Shown: one piece after another, positions 24,774 to 35,157 of the stretch
Layout: each line of letters begins with the position of its first letter
How positions within the stretch are numbered: position 1 is the first letter of the stretch
Assembly: GCA_013396915.1 (NCBI GenBank)
Contig: VWZL01003420.1
Coordinates: forward strand, 62,001-126,000
DNA: 64,000 nt
Reading direction: 5' to 3'
DNA from: Stercorarius parasiticus
Taxonomy: Eukaryota > Chordata > Aves > Charadriiformes > Stercorariidae
Position numbers and translations under genes: made by a program
Notes under the pieces: model-generated
The model's input: only the letters and a program-made list of their open reading frames with translations
Databases searched by the model: none
Told to the model about the DNA's origin: nothing

Positions 24774-26452
24774 AATAAGACAGACCAGAAGTCTCACAGA
24801 GACAAGTGGAAGAGATAACATTCAGGATAGGAAAAGGTGACATGCTACAAAGATGACCTGAGAGGAGGACAATAATAGAAAACACAAAGAAGTCACACAT
24901 TATCCCCAAATCACCAAGGTTTAATGCACTGTCCTGAGTCAAAGTCCTCTCCAGACGTATGACAGAGCCAGGGAGGTCTGCTGACATACACCACTCACAA
25001 AGCTGAGGGAAACTTCATCCCAGTGGAGAGGTCTGTCTTTGAGGCTAAATTTCTTCTTCGCTCTATCTCCAGAAAAAGGCAAGAGTATTCCAGTTTCAGT
25101 CTTTCCTTCGCTATGTGGATGTCCAGAATAATATCAGAAGTGGTGGTTGCACCAGAGAAGCTCTTAGTTGGGTGTACTATGCTAAATTTAAACAGTCCAT
25201 TATTCATTCTGTGATCACATCATGAGTAACTGAAATCTTGTTTATGACACCTTTATTACAGTGTGAATTTTGGATGTGTGGCTTCATAGGGTGAAATTCA
25301 TCCATCTGCATTAGGATGCCTAAAAAGCAGATGCCTATCTCTACAGCTCATAACATAGACTCCTTTTTGACCAGGGAGAGAAATAAGCAATTCTAAAAAA
25401 TCATTCATTTCACCTACTTCAGACATCTCTAGAAGAGACAAAACATACCCTACATGTGTTAACAATGCTCCATTAACTACAAACAGAGCTGTGGGTGACT
25501 ACCTCAAGTGGAGCTCGCTGTGCTGCAGGTGTCTCTCACTTTGAATGGAAGTAGCTTAGATCTCAGAACAGCACCAGCACTATGTGATTTCAGTGAATTT
25601 TCTAACAAACACCACTCCATTACAAGAAAATTAAATGTGAAGTAACCTGAGGGGCAATCAAACTTCATCCCAAGTACCAAAAAATTGGAAGGGGAGTACA
25701 ACTTAACTGAATTTATTGACTAACTGAGAGCTGGAAAGGCTGTTTGTAAGTCTATGTGTTAAGGATTGCTTATCAAGTTGATATCAAGTATGAAAATCTT
25801 GTTCTTCAGATATGATCACTGTTTTTCACAAAGAAACAGAGATCAGAAACAGTTTGAGTTGAGAAAAGGAGGCAAAACTGCTAGGACAGAAACCCTGGCC
25901 CAAGCAGTGCAGGGCTGACAGGTGGGCGATGAGAGGCCTCCCTTAGCCAGAATCTGCCCAGGGTCCGTCTTAAGTACCATAACATTTCCAATGCAATTTT
26001 CAGTTTTCATTGACCTGTGTGTCATCCCAAAGCAGTTATTTCACTCCCCTGAATGCCTTCCCTCGGCTTCCCGGTCCTCACAGGTCAGACTAGGAGATTT
26101 GCAGGACTGAACCTGACCCTGTCCAAAGTAATGTAGCTGTCAGAGAGTTCCTCCAGTTACTGCTTCTGCAGCTACTATTATATTTACCAAAATTAATACA
26201 ACTAGTAGTCTGTGTGTCTGACAAATGGTGTATCATAGTTTGGTACAATGGTACATCATAATTGAAGTTTCAGAGCCCTGCAGAAGGCAGTGGTACCTAA
26301 CAAGAAGACAGTTTCTAACCCAAATGCCATGAATTATGTGATGAGCTTCATCAAGAGCAAAAAAGGTTTAGAGGCATGCTTCAAAGAAATTTGGGAAGCA
26401 GTGCAATATTTTGTGTGATCACATATTGTGATGAGCAAGGTCCAGGTTTTAA

Positions 26453-26535
26453 TCCTCTCCCCCTCTTTCCAGTCTTCTGTTAAAAGCAAAAAGAAAAAAG
26501 AGGGAGAGGAGAAGAGAGGGGGGTGGGGGGGGAAA
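26453..26535. repeat. Inverted pyrimidine/purine arms with G-run cluster
   Basis: The left arm TCCTCTCCCCCTCTTT (26453-26468) is nearly complementary to the right arm AAAAGAGGGAGAGGA (about 26496-26510). Directly after come G runs at 26518-26523 (six) and 26525-26532 (eight), separated by one T. The arrangement could form a hairpin or, together with the GGG at 26502-26504, a G-quadruplex. Confidence 0.65.
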
Positions 26536-27451
26536 GACTTAATGCCAGAAAGACTTTTTGAAGTATTTATTCTCTTGATTAAGAGTTCTCAGTTTGGCAA
26601 GACCTAAATCAAGATACATCAAAGAGGATTCAAAATAAAGAGCAGCTGAATGAAAATGTATGAGATGACAGAAGGAATAAACAATAATAACTGTGCATAT
26701 GTTTAAGTCATCTGAAAGTGATTGCAGCAATGTGTAAAATATCCGGAAATAAGACATTAAAATGGCATCTTAATTCCCTAAGGGAAAAAAATCTGCTTAA
26801 ATCTTAAATAAATCCTGTTTAAACCAAATTGGCATCCATTCTCCCCTTTCCATTATGACTTCAGGATCTTTCCCATTCTCTCTGTTTGGTTACGTATAAT
26901 GTAGAAACCACTGCTATTCCTGCTCAGATTTTTCTCCCATGGTGGTGGGTTTCTGAAGGTAACTATACTGGCAACATATTCAAAACAGGAACCTCCCCAC
27001 CAGTTATAACTTGTATGGAGGGGATGAAGAAGCAAGGGCTTATATATGCCTCTGTTTGTTGGCATTTATTTCCCCCTAAGTTGAAAAGATTTTTTTTCCA
27101 ATAGAAGGTTGTGTGGAGAGTGTGATAAAAGGTATGAGGGAAATGATTCGCACTTCACTGCATGATGGCTTGAGGGTTGAAGAAAAGGCCAATAGAAACA
27201 GATGAAAAGGGAAATACAGGACAAAACTCAGGAATATAATAGGCAGCAGAAGGCAATACTAAATTAATAACACGATGGCGTGAGTTTTGGTTTCCATTTT
27301 CCAAATTGTCCCCATTCTGTTACCTATGGAAATAATCTAACACAAACTAACAATGAAGGATCTCTAACAACATTACCACAGATTTTAACTCAAGTTCAAA
27401 TTTCAGCTTTAAAATAGCCCTGTGTCTTATATTCCATTTATTTTCTTTCAG

Positions 27452-27520
27452 TTGGAAACCTTGACAATTAATTTGAAAGAGTACAACTCACAGGAATATT
27501 CCCAATGGACATTATTAAAA
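27452..27520 (+). other. Candidate internal exon, 69 bp
   Basis: Acceptor CCATTTATTTTCTTTCAG ends at 27451 and donor AAA|GTAAGC begins at 27521. The 69 bp between are open in exactly one frame, and that frame has phase 0 at both ends (starting LETLTINLKEYNSQEY). The other two frames stop within 17 bases. I recognise no protein. A chance open frame of 23 codons is common (about one in three), so the splice sites carry the evidence. Confidence 0.22.
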
Positions 27521-28301
27521 GTAAGCTAGCTCTCTGCAGTACTGTGACTTTGCACTGCCTGTATTTCGATTGTGGCATTGTAAACACTTTTGAACAGCAC
27601 CACCATACTCGTATTTTAACAAGGTGACAGAATACTGGCCTTTTCTCTGTTGAATTTTTTCAAGCATTCAAACTTTCAGAACCCTTGCAGTAAATGGTTT
27701 ATAGCTAACAAGTGGAGATTAATTTTTGGCTCCGGTATTATCTGACAGGCTATCATTATCAGTCGCTAATGTCTTTCATGAAATGGATAAAAGGTCCAGG
27801 ATATCACTCATGTGGCTCTTTTAAAATGCCCTGAGGTTTTCTGTTTTGTTTTGTTTTTGTTTTATCTCCATCTGAGTGTGACAAAATGTGGCAGACAGGA
27901 GGGCACCGCAGAATACTTCTGAATCATTTCACATATGTTGAACACAAGGTGTTTAAAGATAAGGCTGTGGAAATCAATGCATATATAGATGCTTTTGCCT
28001 TACCCTATGCCAGATAGCGTAGCACATTTACTAATGCTGCAACTCTACACAGGCAGCCAAGTGTAGATTATTTGATAGTGTATTAACATTGCTGTAGTTT
28101 ATAAGGAAGCATACTGGATATATTAGAAAATATGAGATGAGGGTTTTGATGAGGGCCAGTTTTGCTTTCTACACCCAAACAAGCAAAAAGGAGTTATAAG
28201 TAAGTGTGGAATATGGCACTGTCTGTGTTGGTGTATGATGCTTGACAATGTACCATGTTCCTCCAAGCTAAAATATACCCTCCTTATCTCCTCATCTAGT
28301 C
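27521..28301. other. Unique DNA, possibly conserved noncoding sequence
   Basis: The stretch 27715-27840 (AGATTAATTTTTGGCTCC...TCATTATCAGTCGCTAATGTC) has homeodomain-type TAAT cores and GATA-type TTATCA/TTATCT motifs without simple repeats. That is the look of a conserved enhancer, but conservation cannot be judged here. No gene is seen. Confidence 0.3.
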
Positions 28302-28480
28302 TCATAGAATCATAGAATCACAGAATCTTCATGGTTGGAAAGGACCTTTGAGATCATCGAGTCCAACCATACACATGCAAAAAAAAAAAAACAACAACAA
28401 CAAACAAACAAACAAAAAAAACACCTTATAATCTCTGTCACTAGAGCATGCCCTGAAGTGCCAAGCAATGAGTGTCTCAA
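28302..28480 (-). mobile_element. CR1 LINE 3' tail with internal A-rich expansion
   Basis: A short 5'-truncated CR1 copy in antisense orientation. The terminal (AATCATAG)n-type tail at 28305-28327 is followed by GGTTGGAAAGGACCTTTGAGATCATCGAGTCCAACCAT (28334-28371). The remainder of the 3' UTR continues as TCTCTGTCACTAGAGCATGCCCTGAAGTGCCAAGC (about 28432-28469). Between them an A-rich (A)13(CAA)n(CAAA)n stretch at 28379-28420 replaces the usual CAACCTAAC-type spacer. The tail agrees well with young avian subfamilies. It has no coding capacity. Confidence 0.85.
28379..28424. repeat. A-rich simple repeat inside CR1
   Basis: A13, then (ACA)n and (CAAA)n, ending in A8. It interrupts the CR1 3' UTR and is probably an in-place expansion. 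Confidence 0.85.
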
Positions 28481-29718
28481 ACAAATGTCTCGAACAATGA
28501 GAAGCTCATGAAGCAGTGGATGGGGTTCTACATGTTGTCTAATGTTAGGTGTTCTCATGTTCTCTCTCCTCTTCCTCTAATGTACTTCTAACCTAACAAT
28601 TTTTATAAAATGAAGGTAGGATCAGGCTTCCACTGCCTCCAGTTATAAACCATCTCTGTTTGCTTGCTCTATACTTTTAGATCACATTCAGTCATCTCCA
28701 GTCCAAGGCAAAAGAATTGGTGGCCTGAGACTGGCTGAAAAAGTGAAGGGTCCTATTAAGTAGCCAGCTAATCCCTTTTCTCATCTTTCTGCATACCCAC
28801 TAGAGACAAACCTAATGATCCGTTGTAGGCTAATGGGGTCTGCTTTTATTTGTTTTCTATTGCTAGTAGATTAGACTGCCTACCATAATAAGAAAGTGCT
28901 CCTGATGAGTAGCCCTATTGACGGTCAAGCACATGTACCCCAGCAGACCAGGAGTGCAGCCAATGAAGAAGCATCTTCCCAGAGCAGGCAAATAACCTAA
29001 TGGCCAAAGCAACTGCAACTCAGTTAATGCAGTACTTGTTCCTATCTATGAGTCTACACAGCCATGATCACTAACTGGAACACCTTGGCACTAATTTTCT
29101 ACTTAGTCTGCCACTCATCTGCAAGTTCTGCAAAGTCCTGCAAAGTCCAGCTTCTGCTTGCCATGTTTGCAGGTATGCTCTTGAGCCATCTGAGCATTGC
29201 AAAGCTCCTTTTCCAGCCTCTCTTCCATTCACTCTTCCCTTTCTCCCTGCCCTGCAACTCAGCCAGAGCCTCCCAGGATTGTCCCAACACCTCTTGGATT
29301 GATGTTTTTTCAGAGAATTTCTGCTCCCTCCATCCCCTGCAAACAGTGGGGATGCATCTGTCTCGGCCTGGTCTGCCAGATCAAAGCTTATTTGGGAGAA
29401 GACAGTTGGAAAAAGCAGTTTCTTGTTTAAACAACTCATCACAATACTTAAGAAAATAGGCTCATTAATTTCCAAAACTGATCATAGAGTTCCTACTGCC
29501 TTGAAACTGCAACACCCTCGTGTTTACCAATTACCTGTTTGCCCTAAACACATTTCACTCATGGCTGTGGTCTCTTCACCTCAGTTCAGTCCTCCCCTGT
29601 CCTTCTCACTGCTTTCTCCCCACCTGGTGCAGCCTCTCGTCCTCAATGCCCTTATGATTTCCTTCTCCTAGTTTATCACCCTTCCTAACCAAACCTCAGC
29701 CTCTCTGATGCAGGGGGG

Positions 29719-29737
29719 AAAAAAAAAAAAAAAAAAA
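29719..29737. repeat. Poly-A run
   Basis: Nineteen consecutive A residues after GGGGGG. No AATAAA lies in the 50 bp upstream and no gene-like sequence precedes it, so it does not mark a recognisable retrocopy. Confidence 0.85.
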
Positions 29738-32407
29738 GAACCTAAAAAACCTCTCCAGTTCCATTGAAGCACAGGGATCCCATCCTCCATTCATGGCCAT
29801 TCTGGTGTTATTATTCCCCTTCTTGCTCTGTCTGCCAACTCTGGGCACATGGCGGGGCACGGCTGCAGAAGAGTGTACCTCTGGGAGAGGACTGTCATGT
29901 GCCTGGCTCAGCCACTATAACTACAGCAGCACAATCAACCTACTGTAGCTGTGCTGGGAGTTTCACCAGTTTCAAAAAGCTCTTTCTTAGCTGGTAAGAT
30001 CTTCAGGGCATGGACTGACTATTCTGTACAGCATCTAGCACAGAGAAGCCCTCAGCCGTTGTAGGACAAAAAGTAATTGGTATGGGTAATTCCTTTAGAT
30101 ATATCAGTATAGGGCACTAAAAACACCTTTCTAGGTTTCTGAAAGTCTAAAGGGAGACAATTATTTAACAAAAGAACTCCGGCTCAACCTGTAAATACAA
30201 TAACTTCCATATTATTCTGTTAAAGAAAAAGATCTCTTCTTACAAGATATGTGCATATGTTTATGAGTAGTTTCCTTCCTTCTGTGGGACTAGTCACATT
30301 CATAAAGCTAAAAATGGGTGAATGTCTCTTTAGTATCAGTATCCATGACTTGTGATGCATATACATTTAAAGACTGTATTAGTATTCTGAGCACTGCAGC
30401 CAAATGTTAAGTCCTACATGTTTATGTTAAATATTTGTTTTCGTTGGCTGAGTTTTAATGAATGAATTCAAATACTAGGAGAGAAATATGTATTTTTTTT
30501 GGAAACTGGAAAAGTATTTTGGAAAATATTTCTCATACCATTATAGTAATCCCAAAATGTATCTGGTAGGATGCCAAGGTATGAACAGTATTACTGAATA
30601 TAAAGTAATCACGAAGAAGGTTAGGCTTGTAGAGCTGAGAATGCTTTTGGAAGAAAAATGAACTTTTCAAGTTTGTATTCCATCAGATAGCAATTTTTTC
30701 CCCAAAAATTGTGATTCTGAGTGTCAAGAGACCAGCATTATGTGTAAAGAGGAACCCATCAAGTACAGTGCATGCAGCTGTGAATACTAATGCTGGATGA
30801 ACGACCGTACACATAGCTAGTAAGTCTCACTAGACTCACCACGGTGTTCCCTATTTGTAATAGTAAATCAAATTCTTTGTCCAAAAAGAGTCACCACTTA
30901 CCGCTAAATGGAGTCATATGATTGTTCTTTAGCCACATGGTATTGACTTCTGTTCACTAAATGGCTGACCTATATTTGGGAGACACACCTGATAAAATCA
31001 CTGCACTTCAAATTCCACAATGAAAATCAATGAGAAAGCATTTTAAGAAGAGAGTGTGAGAGAGCAAGCTTACTCGTGAAGAAATGTAAGACACTTGAGA
31101 TAATTTTTGCCAAGTTCTACATGAAAAGTGCCTTGTATTTGATTAAATGGTTGCAGGTGTCAAATTTAAGCTGTTGGCTTCTCCTTGTCCCTGTTTACAG
31201 AAATGGGGGGGAGATCTGTCAGTTCTTCATTATTTTACATTCAATTTTCTCTTCTTAAATAAGCAACTCGCCATCCCCCTTTCTCTGGGACTTTACAGCC
31301 TCCTTTCCTCCCCTTTCTAACAAATGACCCATGAGAGAAGTACTTCTCTTTCCTAGGATTTGCTCTGTGACATTATTTTTACATACCTCAAGACTGTCTT
31401 CACATCAGCTTTGTGCAGAGAAGTCGCTGGAGTGCAGTGATGATGTTGGACTTGAAATATATTTAAAACATCTCCAGGTAAAAAGCAATTTTGTCATTGA
31501 CACACATTTTCCTTTTTGCAATATGGTTTCTCTAAGGTCGACCAAAAGCAGGTCAAAATACAGCAATACGTTATTGCAGACATACTTCACCTGATGCGGA
31601 TATTCAGCTGTTATACTCCTCATGATCTACAAATTAATATTTTCATAACCCTTTTCCAGTTCCCTGAATCAGTCAGTCCCTCAGAAGCGCAGGTCTTCCA
31701 CATGTCCATTCAGCCTCCCTCTTCAGCAGTGGCTTTAGTTGCTCAGCCAGAATCTCTTCCTGCTGACTTAGCAGATGTTCTTTTCTGAAGTTTTATTTTA
31801 TCATAACAAGAATAGAAAAAAATTTTAAGTAGTATGCACAGCTTCAAAACAGACCAAAAATCACCATTTTTCTACACAATTAACCACTAAGAGCAAAATA
31901 ATCTATATCTCACTTTTGAGAACTGCCAGCTGTAGCAAATATGATGACCTAATTAGATTAGTATCAGAAATGTTATTTTGCTTTAAAATATTTGTGAATA
32001 TATGAGGGTGATAGATGTGCTCATTTAACTTTCTGTGAAGCAAAGGGGTTTTCAAGAAGTTGCAATACCAATGCAAAACTGAAGTCTATAACCTGGAATA
32101 CCAGTTAAAGTGCAATTCAAAGCATGTAGTTGTTATACAACAGAAAACCAGAAGCCAGTAAATGTCAAGATGGAAACTTGTCTGTTAAACACGCCAACTA
32201 GGTGAATATGTTTTTGGAAGTGCAATAAATTGAAAGTGGAATGTTTAATAAACATAACATTGAGCCAGAATTCAAAAATTTCATTCTCAAATTATTGTTG
32301 TAGAATGCATCAAAAAATAACAAGCAGTGTGATAAGCCACGTATGGGAAACAATCTGGACACTCTGAGACCAAGAGCTTTCTCCCTAACTACAAAAGATC
32401 TCTGAAC

Positions 32408-32440
32408 TCAGGAAAAAAAAAAGAAAAAAAAAAAAAACCA
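32408..32440. repeat. Poly-A rich tract
   Basis: A10 G A14, then CCAACA7. A simple sequence with no target duplication seen. Confidence 0.8.
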
Positions 32441-35085
32441 ACAAAAAAACCCTGCTGGTAGGTAAGTCTTCAGAAGGAAGAAAACAGGGACTGGTGGACG
32501 ATACATAAATAAGGGTGCTAAATTTGAAAACTCTCTAGGTGTTTACTGATGGCTGACATACAGACAGACTCATAGAAAAGACCAGACTGAGGCACCAGGC
32601 CGATGAGACACATTTTAGTAACTTCCTGCAGAATACTGTAAACCACAAGTTTATTCTGCTGTTCCTAGATTAAATATTCAGACTGCCATGATGTATGTTT
32701 ACTGAAATAATTGAAATAATTAGTAAGAAACATACCAGAGCAGCTGAGAAATTTAGTAGAGTTATAGCAGCTGGGAACATGCAGTGCTCTTTCAAAAACC
32801 TATCATTTGATATTTGCCATTGTACGCAATGGCTTCCCCTTGCCATCTATGATTGTGGCACTCCCTCTCTTATTGACTGCCACTGTTTCTGATTCATACA
32901 GCACTTTATTTCCTGGAAGATACCTCTTTTTTTGCTTTCTGAACATCTTGTTCAGTCTGACTACATTCTGCACCTGCTCCCCATCTCTGGCATCATGTAC
33001 GTGTTCCCTTGAAAGGCTCTGTTTACTTCAATAACCCACTCCTTCTTCCACTAAGGTGCTTCCATCCTTCTAGAAATGTCCACCAAAGTGGTGCGTTGCA
33101 AAATGAAACCTTCCCAATCAGATTTCAAAGCCATTGTAAATATATCCAAATATAATGACAGTTTTTTTTTATTTAAAGTCTGTATTCAAACTAAGAAAAG
33201 TAAATAAATCTTAAAAAGTTAAGAAAAACCTCCACTTAAGCTGTTTCTAGGCATAGTTTTTTTCTAAGAAGTGGATAACTCTGACTCTGCATGCGGTTCC
33301 ACCTCTCTTTGCTAATCCCAGGCTGTGTCCCAGCTGCGTCAACCACTTAAGATAGGAGAATTTGCTTGAACTGAAATTCGAATTGCTCACTTTCATACAT
33401 ATTTGTAGATTTATTCCCATGAATTACAGGTAGAATGAGAAGAAACTTTAACAAAGATAAATAAAGCTGCTTCTGCCTTGTTTCCAGTAGCCCTAGAGAG
33501 TACTACTGGTGGGATTTTGAATGCCATGTGTGCTGAGCTCTCAAGCCTTTCCCCAATATTTCCATTCTCATTTCCACATTTTGAAGGACTCCGTAATCTT
33601 GTCCTGTCCCTTTCAAAAGCTTTCTTCTGCTAGGGGATTTCCTTGTTTGCGTGGTGAATTTCACTGAAGTCCTGTAAAAAATATCTCTGGGTATTTCTTA
33701 AGAGTAAATGAATTTCAGGGAACTAAGAGAAGAGTGTTTCAGCTTGACATCTTGCAGATCGCTTGTACTGAACTGTGTAAGTTTATACAAAATTACAAGT
33801 GATTCCTCTTCTTGTATATGCTAATTTACATTATCTTTAAGACAAATTTTAAAATCACTCCATTATACGTGCACAGTAGGTACTTGTACGCTATACTTTA
33901 CACTTGGATATAGTAGCAAGAGAAGCTGTAATAGTCCTGGTAGTCCGTACTTCACACTCCATTGAATTCTGTGGAAGTTTTGCAGTTTGCCTCGTTGCCT
34001 TCCCCAAAGTGGCACACATATGCGTATATGTGTGTGTATATGTATTATACGTGCACAGAGAAACACTCCAGACTGCATTGTGCGTTTTATTCAAAACTGC
34101 TTCATACAGGTTACAGGCCAGAAGCATGCTGCTCTCAGCATAACCTCAGAAACAGAATTTTTCTTGCTGTTTCATTTTCTTGAAATTCTATAGGCAGAAA
34201 ACCCAGCAAAGAAAGTGATAATGGAAAATAAAACTTAGATTGGTTTCCACTGAAAGATAGTTCCTGTCATAAATAGCTCTGTTAACCACCTTAAGCACTA
34301 CTGAAATTTTTAAATAACCTATAATGGAGACCATACACTGTAAAAAGACTACACGCATATAAGCAATTGACTTCTTAACTGCATATAACACTAATGAAAG
34401 CCAATCAGGCATTCACCCATTTTCTGATAATTAGCAGCTGTTATCTGACAGACGCCATTTCCTACACATGCTTTTGCTCAGGGTTAGGACGAGAAAAGTT
34501 TGCTGAAGGCGGGACTATTTTTGGCCCAGCAACACTTATGTTGCTATGTGCTCTCAGATTACTGGGCAGATAGGCACACAATGAAGTCAAACAGCTGATC
34601 TGCAAAACTGAGAACACTGTGTGGTTTCCTCCACGGGTGCTTGTTTGTGTATAAATATGCACATGTGCACAAACTACGGGTAAGGAAAGGTTATTTTTCT
34701 CTAGATACGCCTGTCAAAGAAAAAGGCCACATCCTGCATCCTGTTAAAACCCTCTGTTAAAACGCTGTCAGAACCCCTTAGCAAGCTCTGTGAAATCACT
34801 CCGTAAAGTCGTGCCTGTGACAGTTTGTACCTTCTGTTTCACCGAGTAATTTATAGTTGATCTTAGTTAAGAGAGAAGGACCATGTGCCAGCGCTGCTGC
34901 AAACGTTGCTTCTTTGAGTCGGTTGATAATGGCAATGTCAAGAGCCTTTGATCACAGCAAAGCTTGTGGTGGCTGCAAATAGAGTATCACTTTCAGTTCA
35001 GGTCAGATGGGGGATTATTCCAAAGTCATTGGTAAAATCTAGCTGCTACCTTCTGTATAAGGCTGGGCTTAGTACCTTTCACCTC

Positions 35086-35157
35086 TCCTCTCTTTCCCTT
35101 CAGCCATTGTACTGGGCATCTGGTGAAATACAAGCCAAGCTGTCTCTGCAGGTTAGT
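35086..35157 (+). other. Candidate 48-bp microexon with strong splice signals
   Basis: A 25-base pyrimidine tract (ACCTCTCCTCTCTTTCCCTTCAG, ending 35103) precedes the 48-bp segment 35104-35151. That segment ends CTGCAG and is followed by the donor GTTAGT. The length is divisible by three, and two of three frames are open (one reads PLYWASGEIQAKLSLQ). It is the best acceptor in the window by pyrimidine content. I do not recognise the peptide. It may be a microexon of the gene whose intron this is, a lncRNA exon, or a decoy. Confidence 0.28.

Larger units (their letters stand above)
23536..27430. other. Unique noncoding DNA with a G-rich/purine patch
   Basis: Single-copy DNA. It includes a 19-bp tandem duplication at 24737-24773 and a purine/G-rich patch at 26453-26535, both listed separately. 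Open frames of 60-82 codons are unrecognised. Confidence 0.55.
28481..35085. other. Unique noncoding DNA with two poly-A tracts
   Basis: AT-rich single-copy sequence. Frames of 131 (+, 29064-29459) and 134 codons (-, 29071-29475) overlap on opposite strands and match nothing. Poly-A runs lie at 29719-29737 and about 32408-32440. A 15-bp direct repeat, ATTATACGTGCACAG, occurs at 33862-33876 and 34044-34058. No gene is supported. Confidence 0.55.

Noticed and set aside
29064..29475. Overlapping frames of 131 (+) and 134 (-) codons followed by a poly-A run, considered as a processed retrocopy
   Set aside because: No AATAAA before the A run, no target duplication and no recognisable protein on either strand.
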